Below, in pieces: positions 37,427-46,000 of a stretch of DNA of 64,000 nucleotides. Positions within the stretch are counted from its first letter, which is position 1, and each line of letters starts with the position of its first letter. The DNA is from Mycobacteroides immunogenum. Lineage in GTDB: Bacteria > Actinomycetota > Actinomycetes > Mycobacteriales > Mycobacteriaceae. The notes under the pieces were generated by a model, which had not been told where the DNA came from, searched no databases, and saw only the letters and a program-made list of their open reading frames with translations. Where the stretch lies: positions 124,001-188,000 of the forward strand of contig NZ_CP011530.1 of the NCBI RefSeq assembly GCF_001605725.1, in the 5' to 3' direction. A program made the translations under genes and the position numbers.

Positions 37427-38240
37427 CAAGCCCCTGGCCGGCCGCGTCGCGTACATCACCGGAGCCGGACGCGGACAGGGGCGCGCACACGCCCTCCGGT
37501 TGGCGGCCGACGGCGCCGATATCGTGGCCATCGACACCTGCGACAAGCCCTCGCCCTACAACGAGTACCCGGCGACCACACTCGAGGAGTTCGACGAGAC
37601 CGTCGCCGCGGTAAAGGATCTGGGACGCGACATCATCGCCGAGCGTGTCGACGTGCGCGATCTCGCGGGACAGCAGAAGGTGATCCAGGAAGCGATCACC
37701 AGGTTCGGGCGTCTGGACGTCGTGGTGGCCAATGCGGGTATCGCCAGCTGGGCGCGGCTCTGGGAGATCGAGGCCGACCAGTGGCGCGATGTGATCGACG
37801 TCAATCTGACCGGCGTGTGGAACACCATCAAGGCGGCGGTACCGGCCATGATCCAGGCAGGCAACGGCGGATCCATCATCACGGTGAGCTCGTCGGCGGG
37901 GATCAAGGCCATGCCGGGCTGCGGGCACTACGTGGCGGCAAAGTTCGGTGTGGTGGGTTTGACGAACTCACTCGCAGTCGAGCTGGGGGAGTACGGGATT
38001 CGTGTCAACTCCATTCACCCCTACGGAACCAATACACCCTTGGCGGCTGACCAGTCGGTGCTGAGAATGTTCGAGAAGCACCCCGCATACCTGCAAAGTT
38101 TCAGTCAAACGCTGGTGGATAACGACAGACTCGTTGAGCCCGCCGAGATCGCCGAAGTGGTGGCATGGCTCGCGGGCGACGCCTCTGGTGTCATGACCGG
38201 CGCGCAGATTCCCGTCGACAAGGGGTACCTGAAGAGATGA
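37410..38240 (+). CDS. Mycofactocin-coupled SDR family oxidoreductase (third copy)
   Basis: A 276-residue SDR starting at ATG 37410 inside the FMO end (the frame is open 15 bases further). It has AYITGAGRGQGRAHALRLA, the mycofactocin-type insertion CDKPSPYNEYPATTLEEF after strand two, catalytic Ser in TVSSSAG and YVAAK. Members keep their NAD bound and donate electrons to mycofactocin. The stop overlaps the P450 start (ATGA). Position between an FMO and a P450 suggests oxidation of an alcohol made by one of them. Confidence 0.87.
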   Translation: MTSQPDKPLAGRVAYITGAGRGQGRAHALRLAADGADIVAIDTCDKPSPYNEYPATTLEEFDETVAAVKDLGRDIIAERVDVRDLAGQQKVIQEAITRFGRLDVVVANAGIASWARLWEIEADQWRDVIDVNLTGVWNTIKAAVPAMIQAGNGGSIITVSSSAGIKAMPGCGHYVAAKFGVVGLTNSLAVELGEYGIRVNSIHPYGTNTPLAADQSVLRMFEKHPAYLQSFSQTLVDNDRLVEPAEIAEVVAWLAGDASGVMTGAQIPVDKGYLKR

Positions 38241-39472
38241 CCACATGTCCGTTCGCGCCAGGTTTCGATTTCACCGACCCGGACCTGATTCAGCAGCGCA
38301 TGCCCGCCGAGGAGTTCGCGCATCTACGGAAGACCGAACCCATCTGGTGGAACGCCCAACCCAGGGGAGTGGCCGGATTCGACGACGAAGGCTACTGGGT
38401 GGTGACCAAACACGCTGATATCAAGGAGGTGTCACGCCTCAGCGATATGTTCTCCAACAGTGTGAACACCACAGTGGTGCGCTACAACCAGGACATCACC
38501 GCCGAGCAACTCGAAATCCAGCGTGAGAACCTGCTGATCGATATGGACGAACCCAAGCACCGTGTCCTGCGGCGTATCGTCTCGCCACTTTTCACCCCCA
38601 AGGCTGTGGCGGGATTGCACGCGCGGCTCGTCGAGCGCGCCAGGGGAATAGTGGAGGCGGCCGCCCAAAAATCGAGCGGTAACTTCGTTTCCGATATCGC
38701 CTCGGTGTTGCCGATGCATGCCATCGCCGACCTTGTCGGCATTCCGGAATCGGACAGGCAACAGGTGCTGGACTGGACCAATCAGATGTTCGCCTACGAC
38801 GACCCCGCCATCGGCAAGGATACGGCCACCACCGCGACGGTTTCGATGCTCGGCTACGCATACGCGATGGCGGAAGAACGGCAATTGAATCCGCGAGATG
38901 ACATCCTGACCGGGCTGGTGCAAGGCGCCTACGATGACCGCCCGCTGACTCCCTTGGAGTTCGCCTACTTCGTCATTCAACTCATGGTCGCGGGCAACGA
39001 GACCTCACGCAACGCGATCACTCATGGCGTGTTGGCCTTCGCCAACAATCCGGCACAATGGCAGCTGTATCGCGAGTGCCGCCCACAGACAACAGCCGAT
39101 GAGATCATCCGGTGGGCCAGCCCCATCATCGCCTTTCAGCGCACCGCGCTTCAGGATGTGGAACTTGGCGGGGTGCAGATCCGCAAGGGCCAGCGCGTCG
39201 GAATGTTCTATGCGTCGGCCAACTTTGACGAGGACGTGTTCGACGATCCCTTCACCTTCAACATTGAACGCGACCCCAACCCGCACCTCGCCTTCGGCGG
39301 CCACGGGATCCACTACTGCCTCGGAGCGAATCTGGCCCGGCTGGAAATCGGCATCATGTTCGACGCGATGGCCGACCGGCTGCCGAACCTGGTGCCGACC
39401 GGTGGGCCCACCCGCTTTCGCTCGGGGTGGATCAACGGTGTGGTGACACTGCCGGCGAACTACGTCGGCTGA
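38237..39472 (+). CDS. Cytochrome P450, CYP125-like
   Basis: A 411-residue P450. The I-helix AGNETSRNAITHG (about 251-263), the ExxR-type helix around DEIIRWASP, and the haem loop FGGHGIHYCLGANLAR with Cys361 are all present. Long stretches match CYP125 (PGFDFTDP at the N-terminus, PIWWN, VQIRKGQRVGMFYASANFDE, PNPHLAFGG), the enzyme that hydroxylates C26/C27 of the cholesterol side chain, but it lacks the longer N-terminal extension of M. tuberculosis CYP125 and sits outside a cholesterol regulon. Likely a paralogue for a related sterol or terpenoid side chain. Redox partner not in the operon. Confidence 0.9.
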   Translation: MTTCPFAPGFDFTDPDLIQQRMPAEEFAHLRKTEPIWWNAQPRGVAGFDDEGYWVVTKHADIKEVSRLSDMFSNSVNTTVVRYNQDITAEQLEIQRENLLIDMDEPKHRVLRRIVSPLFTPKAVAGLHARLVERARGIVEAAAQKSSGNFVSDIASVLPMHAIADLVGIPESDRQQVLDWTNQMFAYDDPAIGKDTATTATVSMLGYAYAMAEERQLNPRDDILTGLVQGAYDDRPLTPLEFAYFVIQLMVAGNETSRNAITHGVLAFANNPAQWQLYRECRPQTTADEIIRWASPIIAFQRTALQDVELGGVQIRKGQRVGMFYASANFDEDVFDDPFTFNIERDPNPHLAFGGHGIHYCLGANLARLEIGIMFDAMADRLPNLVPTGGPTRFRSGWINGVVTLPANYVG

Positions 39473-39479
39473 GGTCGTC

Positions 39480-40091
39480 ATGGTCGATCGGTCACACGGA
39501 TATGAGGCCGCCGCCGCCGAATTTATGAAGGTTCGGTCACCCAGCATCGGAGTAGCGCGGGTTCAGGACTGGGCCAACGCGTTACCGCGGGGTGCCGCTG
39601 TCCTTGATCTGGGCTGTGGGCCCGGTGTCCCGATCACCGAAGTGTTGGTGGGCGCGGGACTTGGTGTGTACGGCATCGATGCGGCGCCGTCTCTCGTCCG
39701 GGAGTTTCGGCGCAACCTGCCCACCACACCGGTTGTGTGCGAGGCGGTCCAAGACTCGACGTTCTTCGACCGGACTTTCGATGGGATCCTGGCTTGGGGC
39801 CTCATGTTTCTGCTGACAGTTCAGGACCAGCGTCGCCTGATTCAGCGGATCGCTGAGGCGTTGGTGCCTGGCGGCCGACTGCTTTTCACCTCGTCGGCGC
39901 ACATCGCATCCGGTACCGACGTGTTGACTGGATTGGAATCGCGATCCCTCGGTGCCGACGAGTATCGGCAGCGGTTGGCCGCGGTCGGGATCTCAGTCGC
40001 TCATGAATATGTAGACGAGGGTGGCAACCACTACTTCGACGCCGTCAAGGGACCGGCGGCGCACCGGCCAGGATCAGCCACGACGCGGTGA
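39480..40091 (+). CDS. Class I SAM-dependent methyltransferase
   Basis: A 203-residue methyltransferase with the SAM-binding motif I LDLGCGPGVPITEVL (about residues 41-55), the acidic end of strand two (VYGIDAAPSLV) and motif post-III LVPGGRLLFTSS. The C-terminus lacks a distinguishing domain, so small-molecule O- or N-methylation or a protein substrate are all possible. It follows the P450 by seven bases and is the last gene of the TetR operon. In an oxidative cluster, methylating a newly made hydroxyl or carboxyl would be reasonable, but this is inference. Confidence 0.8.
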   Translation: MVDRSHGYEAAAAEFMKVRSPSIGVARVQDWANALPRGAAVLDLGCGPGVPITEVLVGAGLGVYGIDAAPSLVREFRRNLPTTPVVCEAVQDSTFFDRTFDGILAWGLMFLLTVQDQRRLIQRIAEALVPGGRLLFTSSAHIASGTDVLTGLESRSLGADEYRQRLAAVGISVAHEYVDEGGNHYFDAVKGPAAHRPGSATTR

Positions 40092-40100
40092 GTACACCTC

Positions 40101-40128
40101 ATGACCTGTGGCATCGCGGTCAGGTCAT
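40101..40128. promoter_or_regulatory. Inverted repeat ATGACCTG...CAGGTCAT upstream of ethA
   Basis: Perfect eight-base arms (40101-40108, 40121-40128) with a 12-base spacer, 75 bases before the ethA ATG and 9 bases after the methyltransferase stop. It could be an operator for ethA or a weak terminator of the preceding operon. Confidence 0.4.
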
Positions 40129-40202
40129 TGGCACAGTGTGATCGGGATCGCAAGGGTCTAACTTTACTTTTCTCGCCGAACCGTAAGCGGTAGCATCGCG
40201 GC

Positions 40203-41693
40203 ATGTCCGAACACTTTGACGTGCTCATTGTCGGCGCAGGTATCTCCGGAATCAGTGCCGCCTGGCACATCCAGGATCGCTGCCCGTCCAAGACCTACGC
40301 GGTGCTTGAGGCCCGCGACGACATGGGTGGCACCTGGAACCTGTTCAAGTATCCCGGCATCCGGTCCGACTCGGACATGTACACACTGGGGTTCCGTTTC
40401 TCTCCATGGAATGACAGCCGGACCCTGGCCGACGGTCCGTCGATCCTTGACTACGTACACAAGACGGCGGCCAACGCGGGTATCGACGGGCACATCCGCT
40501 ACCGGCAGAAGGTGGTCGGCGCGGCCTGGAACACCGAAACTCAGCAGTGGACGGTCCAGGTGGATCACGATGGCAAGACCGTCGAGTACACGTGTTCCTT
40601 CCTGTTCTGCTGCAGCGGTTACTACGACTACGACCAGGGCTACTCACCAGAGTTTCCGGGGGTGGCGGACTTCAAGGGCACCGTGGTGCACCCACAACAC
40701 TGGCCCGAGGATCTGGATTACCAGGGCAAGAAGGTCGTGGTTATCGGTTCCGGTGCCACTGCGGTCACGCTGGTTCCTGCGATGGCGCCCAACGCCGGCC
40801 ACATCACCATGTTGCAGCGCTCGCCCACATACATCATGTCGCTGCCCAACGAGAACCCGATCATCAATGGGCTGCGAAAGATCCTGCCGCCCAAGGTTGC
40901 TTACCCGATCGCGCGCTGGATCAACATCGGCCAATTGATCTTCAGCTACCAGGCCAGCCGCAAGTTCCCGCGCGCCGCGCGCCGGCTGATCATGGCGCAG
41001 GCCAAGCTTCAGCTGCCCAAGGGTTTCGACTACCAGACCCACTTCGGCCCCAAGTACAACCCGTGGGACGAACGTCTGTGTGTGGTGCCCAATGGCGACC
41101 TGTACAAAGCGATTCGCAAGGGTGAGGCCGATATCGTCACCGATCACATCGAGACGTTCGACGAAACCGGCATCAAGCTGAAGTCGGGCAAGCACCTCGA
41201 CGCCGACATCATCATCACGGCGACGGGTCTGAATCTGAAGTTCTTCAGCGGTGTCATCCCGACTGTCGACGGCGAGCCGGTGGACCTGCCCGCGCAGACC
41301 GTTTACAAGGGTGCGATGCTCACCGGCGTTCCGAACATGGCATTCACCATTGGCTACACCAACGCCTCGTGGACCCTCAAGGCCGACCTGGTCTCGGAGT
41401 ATGTGGGCCGACTGCTGAACTACATGGACGAGAACGGTTATGTCACAGCAGTTCCGGAGCTGGCGGATGAGACTCTGGAGAAGCAGCCGTTCATGGACTT
41501 CACCCCGGGGTACGTGTTGCGCGCGCTGGATGAATTGCCCAAACAGGGCGACAAGCACCCGTGGCGTTTGAAGCAGAACTACGCCTACGACATCGGGATG
41601 ATGCGTCGCAGCCGGGTCACCGAAGGCATGCGCTTCGGCAGGAAGAAGGTGGCAGCAGAGCCTGCCGCCGAGCGGGCAGCCGTCAATAGCTGA
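40203..41693 (+). CDS. ethA: Baeyer-Villiger monooxygenase EthA homologue
   Basis: A 496-residue class B flavoprotein very similar along its length to M. tuberculosis EthA (starts MSEHFDVLIVGAGISGISAA, keeps MGGTWNLFKYPGIRSDSDMY). The BV fingerprint FKGTVVHPQHWP is intact at 157-168, and the NADPH motif VVIGSGATAVTLVPAM follows. EthA oxidises ketones to esters and activates thioamide prodrugs such as ethionamide; its natural substrate is probably a long-chain or cyclic ketone. In M. tuberculosis ethA is divergent from its repressor ethR. Here no ethR-like gene precedes it; a different operon does, and a TetR gene lies downstream in convergent orientation. Confidence 0.9.
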   Translation: MSEHFDVLIVGAGISGISAAWHIQDRCPSKTYAVLEARDDMGGTWNLFKYPGIRSDSDMYTLGFRFSPWNDSRTLADGPSILDYVHKTAANAGIDGHIRYRQKVVGAAWNTETQQWTVQVDHDGKTVEYTCSFLFCCSGYYDYDQGYSPEFPGVADFKGTVVHPQHWPEDLDYQGKKVVVIGSGATAVTLVPAMAPNAGHITMLQRSPTYIMSLPNENPIINGLRKILPPKVAYPIARWINIGQLIFSYQASRKFPRAARRLIMAQAKLQLPKGFDYQTHFGPKYNPWDERLCVVPNGDLYKAIRKGEADIVTDHIETFDETGIKLKSGKHLDADIIITATGLNLKFFSGVIPTVDGEPVDLPAQTVYKGAMLTGVPNMAFTIGYTNASWTLKADLVSEYVGRLLNYMDENGYVTAVPELADETLEKQPFMDFTPGYVLRALDELPKQGDKHPWRLKQNYAYDIGMMRRSRVTEGMRFGRKKVAAEPAAERAAVNS

Positions 41694-41705
41694 GCATTTC
41701 TCCAG

Positions 41706-41740
41706 AACGGCCGGGTGTCACGACATGGCACCCGGCCGTT
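41706..41740. terminator. Bidirectional hairpin terminator between ethA and tetR
   Basis: AACGGCCGGGTG (41706-41717) pairs perfectly with 41729-41740 over an 11-base loop, between the convergent ethA and TetR stops. The 12-base GC-rich stem can serve both strands. Confidence 0.75.
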
Positions 41741-41749
41741 TCGTCAAAG

Positions 41750-42409
41750 CTACTTCTGTTCTGGTGCTGTGTGATTCGCGCTCGCGGCGATCAGGGCCGA
41801 AAGCATTGGTTGCATGGGCAGCAGCGGTCGTGCCGCGGTCAGCAGCCGCGCCGTCCAGTCGATCGTCGACGACGGGTCCTTGATGCTGTCGAGAGCGACT
41901 CCCTGACCTACCGCGACGCACAGGCGGGCGAGGTCCCGCACGCTTTGTTCGGGCAGCCCGCGATCTTCATCGAGCTGCGCGATCATGTCGGCAACGTGCT
42001 GGAGCATGGTCTTGTCGCGGTCGGCCAGCTCATCGTTGAGCGCGGAATTATGCCGGGCGACGAGCGCGAGCTCTATCTTCAGCAGGGCCCAGCCGGTTTC
42101 GCTGAGGGACTGCTCAATCCACGCCTGAAACCTTTCTAGGCGGTCTGCCGGAGAATCCTCGGCGAGTGATTGGCGGTAGCTCTGCATAACTTGCTCGGTG
42201 TGGCGATCGATGACCTCTAGCGCCAGCGCCTCTTTACTCGGAAAGTTGGAGTACACCGCGCCACGGCTGTAGCCCGCGTCTTCAGCCACCTGCTCATTCG
42301 ATGTCGCCGCGAAGCCATGCTGTAGGTAGAGCCGGGTCGCGGACTCCACGAGGCGGGCCTTTGTCTGCGCCTGAGCCTCAGAGCGCGTCAATCGTTTGGC
42401 CACGACCAC
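41750..42409 (-). CDS. TetR family transcriptional regulator
   Basis: A 219-residue TetR protein: HTH at about residues 27-57 (NEQVAEDAGYSRGAVYSNFPSKEALA) after an RLTRSEAQAQTKARLVESATRLYLQHG helix. GTG 42409 is used as start (GTG 42403 also possible); the much longer open frame upstream runs across the ECH gene and is a shadow. It does not resemble EthR. It is divergent from an enoyl-CoA hydratase gene, its likeliest target, with 75 bases between. Convergent with ethA. Confidence 0.83.
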   Translation of the reverse strand: MVVAKRLTRSEAQAQTKARLVESATRLYLQHGFAATSNEQVAEDAGYSRGAVYSNFPSKEALALEVIDRHTEQVMQSYRQSLAEDSPADRLERFQAWIEQSLSETGWALLKIELALVARHNSALNDELADRDKTMLQHVADMIAQLDEDRGLPEQSVRDLARLCVAVGQGVALDSIKDPSSTIDWTARLLTAARPLLPMQPMLSALIAASANHTAPEQK

Positions 42410-42484
42410 GGAGTCTATGCGGTCGGCTCCGCGTGAAAGGACTGCGATGTACGGTCGATCGATGATCCGCTGGGAGGGTTCGGT

Positions 42485-43267
42485 GTGACCGAACTGCTGG
42501 CCGATATCGACGGCGGGGTAGCGACACTCACGCTGCATGGACCGGCGACGCGTAATTCCTTCACCGCCGAGTTGGGACGCCAACTCGGTGCCGCTTATCG
42601 CCTCTTCGATGATGACCCGGCCGTTCGGGTTATCGTGCTCACCGGCACCGCGCCCGCGTTCTGCAGTGGCGCGCAGATCTCTCCCGACGCGGAAACATTC
42701 GCTGCCCCAACCAATCCGGACTTCTCGGCGTCGCCCGTGCGGCCCACCGCGTTTGAGCTGAGGACCCCCGTTATCGCGGCGGTGAATGGGCATGCGATCG
42801 GTATCGGGATGACGCTGGCCCTGCACGCCGACATCCGCATCCTCGCTGAGGAAGGGCGTTACGCGATACCGCAGGTGCGCTTGGGAATGGCGCCGGATGC
42901 CATGGCGCATTGGACGCTACCCAGGCTGGTCGGTACGGCGGTCGCGGCGGAACTACTGCTCACCGGCACGAGCTTCTCGGCTCGGCGGGCTGTCGAAACC
43001 GGCTTGGCCAACCGTTGCTTACCCGCCGATGAGGTGCTGGGTGCTGCGCTGGAGCTGGCTCGCGATATAGCGGCCAATGTGGCACCCGAGTCTGCGGCGC
43101 TCACCAAGCGGTTGCTCTGGGACACGCAGATGACCGGCATGCCTCCCGACGCGGTGGCGTCCCGAGAAACGGAGGACCACCTGCGGCTCATGGGCTCAAG
43201 GGACGCGACCGAGGGACCGCGTGCGTTCGTGCAAGGCCGCACACCGCGCTGGAGCGGTCTGGGATAG
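42485..43267 (+). CDS. Enoyl-CoA hydratase/isomerase family protein
   Basis: A 260-residue crotonase-fold protein with oxyanion-hole segments AFCSGAQIS (about 57-65) and NGHAIGIGMTLALHADIRI (about 101-119). The catalytic acidic residues of classical hydratases are not obvious in the usual AxxxE position: the helix reads RYAIPQVRLGMAPDAMAHW. It may therefore be an isomerase, hydrolase or a catalytically different member. GTG 42485 is preceded by GGGAGGG at good distance. It is divergent from a TetR gene that probably represses it. Confidence 0.85.
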   Translation: MTELLADIDGGVATLTLHGPATRNSFTAELGRQLGAAYRLFDDDPAVRVIVLTGTAPAFCSGAQISPDAETFAAPTNPDFSASPVRPTAFELRTPVIAAVNGHAIGIGMTLALHADIRILAEEGRYAIPQVRLGMAPDAMAHWTLPRLVGTAVAAELLLTGTSFSARRAVETGLANRCLPADEVLGAALELARDIAANVAPESAALTKRLLWDTQMTGMPPDAVASRETEDHLRLMGSRDATEGPRAFVQGRTPRWSGLG

Positions 43268-43372
43268 ACGCACCTGCGGCCGGGGGTTGAAGGATGGCCC
43301 AGGGCCGCCTAGTCTATTTCTGGTTACGCACCGTATCCAGATAGCCGGAATGGGCGAGCAGAGGAGCGCATC

Positions 43373-43540
43373 GTGGGTCGACACCACCTCCCCGCTGTCG
43401 TGGACGACGAGCCGGGGTTGCCGTCCCTTGCCGGCCGGAGCGCCGATGTCGACTGGGACCGGGAGCGCGCCGGGACAATACGCGCCGCGATCGAGCCCGA
43501 TCGCGATCTCCCGATGCCGCCGCCCTGGTTCAGGGGCTGA
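43373..43540 (+). CDS. Small protein of 55 residues, unknown function
   Basis: GTG 43373 to TGA 43540. A perfect GAGGAG lies six bases before the start, the strongest ribosome site nearby. The 55-residue acidic and Arg-rich product starts GRHHLPAVVDDEPG and ends in a Pro-rich MPPPWFRG; no signal peptide or membrane segment. Codon use is typical of coding DNA. It follows the ECH stop by 105 bases and its last 11 bases overlap the end of the convergent lactone oxidase gene. No family recognised. Confidence 0.6.
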   Translation: MGRHHLPAVVDDEPGLPSLAGRSADVDWDRERAGTIRAAIEPDRDLPMPPPWFRG

Positions 43541-44816
43541 CGGGTCCTAGCAGCCGGTTCAGGTAGTCGCCGCTGAACGTGCCCTCGGGATCCATGCGGG
43601 CACGGATGTTCTGGAATGTGCGCCATTCGGGGTACCGCTCACTCAATTGCCCGGCCGTCAACGTGTGCCGCTTGCCCCAATGCGGCCGCCCGCCCAACCC
43701 GATCAGGACGGGCTCAAGGTCGCGGAAGTACGGCTCCCACGCTCCGTGAATTGTTTGATGTACAGCCAGATATACGCTCTCGCGCCCGTAGGCAGGCGCC
43801 AGCAGCGCGTCATCGGCCTGGGTAAAACGAACCTCCAGTGGGAAGGCCACCAGATGCCGATTTCGCTCGATTGTGGCCAGCGCGGTCTCGATTGCTTCAT
43901 GGGCATTGGCCAGTGGGAGTGAGTACTCCATCTCGGTGAACTTCACCTTGCGGGGGCTGGCGAACACCGCCGCGCTCTCATCCTGAGACTCGTTGGAACC
44001 AGCAAGGGCGGCAACAAATTTGGATATATGTGGGGCGGCGGTGGGCAGCCGCCCGGCCGTCCACATCAGTGCGCCGAGCGCACCGTTCTCCACCAAGTCG
44101 CGTTCCACCCAGTGCTTGAGCGGATTGCGTGGCCACGGCGCCGCGTCGGTGCGGGTCGACTGCAGCAGCAGCACCCGGCGTGTGTGCGGAAACAGATACA
44201 ACTCAAGGTGATCGGTATCGGCCAGCAGTGTGGGTAGCTCGGCGAGCACGCTGTCCAGATCCTGCACGGACTGACGGCGGTGCAGCCGGAAGGCCGGAAC
44301 GCATTGCAAGGTGAACTCGGTGACCACGCCGAGTGCGCCGAGCGAAATGCGAGCGGCGCGCAGCTCATCTCCGCCATTGATCTCGTGAATGGTTCCGTCG
44401 GCAGCCATGATTCGCATGGACAGGACTGTCTGTGAAACGTTGCCGAATTTCAGTCCGGTCCCGTGTGTGCCGGTGGCCGCGGCCCCTGCCAGTGTCTGCA
44501 CGTCGATATCGCCGAGGTTGGGTAGCGCCAGCCCGTGCCGCAACAACTTGCGGTTCAGGTCGTGCAGGCTGATTCCTGCCTGCACGCGTACTCGATCCTG
44601 ATCGTCCACCGAGATCAGTTGGCGCAGTTCGGAGATATCAATCTGTACATCGTTGGTGACACAGAGCTGGGTGAAGGAATGGGAGGAGCCGATCGGCCGC
44701 ACGGTGCGCCCCGCCGAACGTTTCAGGGCGAATGCCAGTTCCTCTTCCGACCGAGCACGCGCCACCATTGCTGGGGCGCAAGATGTTTGGCCGCTCCAAT
44801 TGCGCCATTCGCTCAC
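43530..44816 (-). CDS. D-arabinono-1,4-lactone / L-gulono-1,4-lactone oxidase family FAD enzyme
   Basis: A 428-residue FAD-linked oxidoreductase of the VAO fold: PCMH FAD domain (about 12-180) with PIGSSHSFTQL (His46) and GAAATGTHGTGLKFG, then an ALO substrate domain ending with GGRPHWGKRHTL. Such enzymes oxidise aldonolactones, and the M. tuberculosis counterpart Rv1771 is an L-gulono-1,4-lactone dehydrogenase. The start overlaps the stop of the PLP aldolase gene (44813-44816), so the two form a coupled pair that runs from rraA. The shared physiological role of this trio is unknown. Confidence 0.88.
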   Translation of the reverse strand: MSEWRNWSGQTSCAPAMVARARSEEELAFALKRSAGRTVRPIGSSHSFTQLCVTNDVQIDISELRQLISVDDQDRVRVQAGISLHDLNRKLLRHGLALPNLGDIDVQTLAGAAATGTHGTGLKFGNVSQTVLSMRIMAADGTIHEINGGDELRAARISLGALGVVTEFTLQCVPAFRLHRRQSVQDLDSVLAELPTLLADTDHLELYLFPHTRRVLLLQSTRTDAAPWPRNPLKHWVERDLVENGALGALMWTAGRLPTAAPHISKFVAALAGSNESQDESAAVFASPRKVKFTEMEYSLPLANAHEAIETALATIERNRHLVAFPLEVRFTQADDALLAPAYGRESVYLAVHQTIHGAWEPYFRDLEPVLIGLGGRPHWGKRHTLTAGQLSERYPEWRTFQNIRARMDPEGTFSGDYLNRLLGPVSP

Positions 44817-46000
44817 AGGAACATCATTCCCTCGCCGCGATAGGTGGAAACCGACCCGGCGTGCTGGCCGTGCTCGACAAGCTGCAATTCGGTGAAATGC
44901 TCGCAGAGCTCACCGGCCTTGGCGTGCCGGAACCACACCACGTCGCCGATCTGTAGCGCTCGCGCGCCGCGCAGGGGAGTCTGCACTTCGCCGGCGCCCT
45001 CGGAGGCCTCGAAGGATAAACCCGTGGGCCACGAGGGAACCGGAACGCGGCTCGCACCCGCCGGGCCACTGGCGATGTATCCGCCGCCCAGCACCGTGGC
45101 CAGGTCCGGCGCGGGTTTACGAACCACCGGAAGCGCGAACGCGGCGGCGGGATCCAGCCGCAGGCTGCGGTAATGATCGAACAGTGCGGGTGCGAAGAAG
45201 CCTGACCCGGCGGCCAATTCAGTGGCGAAGCCCAACCCGGCGATACGGGCGAGGCTGCCGGTGCCGCCGGCGTTCACCAACTCCAATGGCGGTGCGCCCG
45301 CGGCCCGTAGCCGCGCGGACACCGCGTCCAAGATCCTGGGCAGGCGCTCGCCGAGTTCGCGAAGGGAAGAGGCCTGCATTCCACGAACCGCCAACTGGTA
45401 CCACGGATTTCCCGGCACAATATCGCCCACGCCGGCGATCTGCCCGTCGTAGGCCATCACTGCCGCGAGTCGCAGACCCGGGGTCGCGCACACCAGGTCG
45501 GTCAGGGCTGCCGCCTGCTCCGGAGTGCGCACGGGTGATCGCTTCGGTCCCAGATGCATCGGGCCGCCGAGAGGTCGCCAACCCGCATCGATATCCAGGC
45601 ATACCGGGATGGGGGCGTTCGTCTCACGCGCGATGTCCGCCAATAGACGCACGTGGTCGGCCGAATCGATCAAAGGCCGGATGACAGAGCGGTGACGGGC
45701 CGCGGTGGCCAGGGCCCCGCGGTCGACACTGGGATAGGCGATCAGCAAGTCCTCGACACCGGCGTCGGCCAGATGCACGGCCTCTGCCGGGGTGAATGCC
45801 AGGACCCCCTGAAAACCCGGTATCTCCAAAAACTTCCGGATCAGCGCGGTACTGCGTATCGACTTACTGGCAACCCTGATGGGTAGCCCGGATGCGGCTT
45901 CTACCAACGCCGCGGCATTGGATCGCGCCGCATCCATGTCCACCGCGGCCAGCGGCACGGGTGCCCCCCGCAGCGCCTCGGCCAGCCGCCGCACCGACAT
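44813..46000 (-). CDS. PLP-dependent amino acid deaminase/aldolase (D-threonine aldolase/alanine racemase fold)
   Basis: A 395-residue fold type III PLP enzyme. Lys46 in RVASKSIRS is the Schiff-base lysine; an N-terminal alanine-racemase barrel (about 10-260) is followed by a D-threonine-aldolase-like beta domain with the metal-site pattern GDVVWFRHAKAGE near the C-terminus. Members cleave beta-hydroxy-D-amino acids or deaminate D-serine. It overlaps rraA by one base and the lactone oxidase by four, so the three genes are co-transcribed. Substrate not determinable. Confidence 0.85.
   Translation of the reverse strand: MSVRRLAEALRGAPVPLAAVDMDAARSNAAALVEAASGLPIRVASKSIRSTALIRKFLEIPGFQGVLAFTPAEAVHLADAGVEDLLIAYPSVDRGALATAARHRSVIRPLIDSADHVRLLADIARETNAPIPVCLDIDAGWRPLGGPMHLGPKRSPVRTPEQAAALTDLVCATPGLRLAAVMAYDGQIAGVGDIVPGNPWYQLAVRGMQASSLRELGERLPRILDAVSARLRAAGAPPLELVNAGGTGSLARIAGLGFATELAAGSGFFAPALFDHYRSLRLDPAAAFALPVVRKPAPDLATVLGGGYIASGPAGASRVPVPSWPTGLSFEASEGAGEVQTPLRGARALQIGDVVWFRHAKAGELCEHFTELQLVEHGQHAGSVSTYRGEGMMFL

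Noticed and set aside
41750..42409. TetR beside ethA as EthR
   Set aside because: Sequence around the HTH and the N-terminus differs from EthR, and orientation is convergent, not divergent.
42410..42910. N-terminal extension of the TetR frame (386 codons)
   Set aside because: It runs antisense through the ECH gene; TetR proteins are about 200 residues and start at the HTH region.
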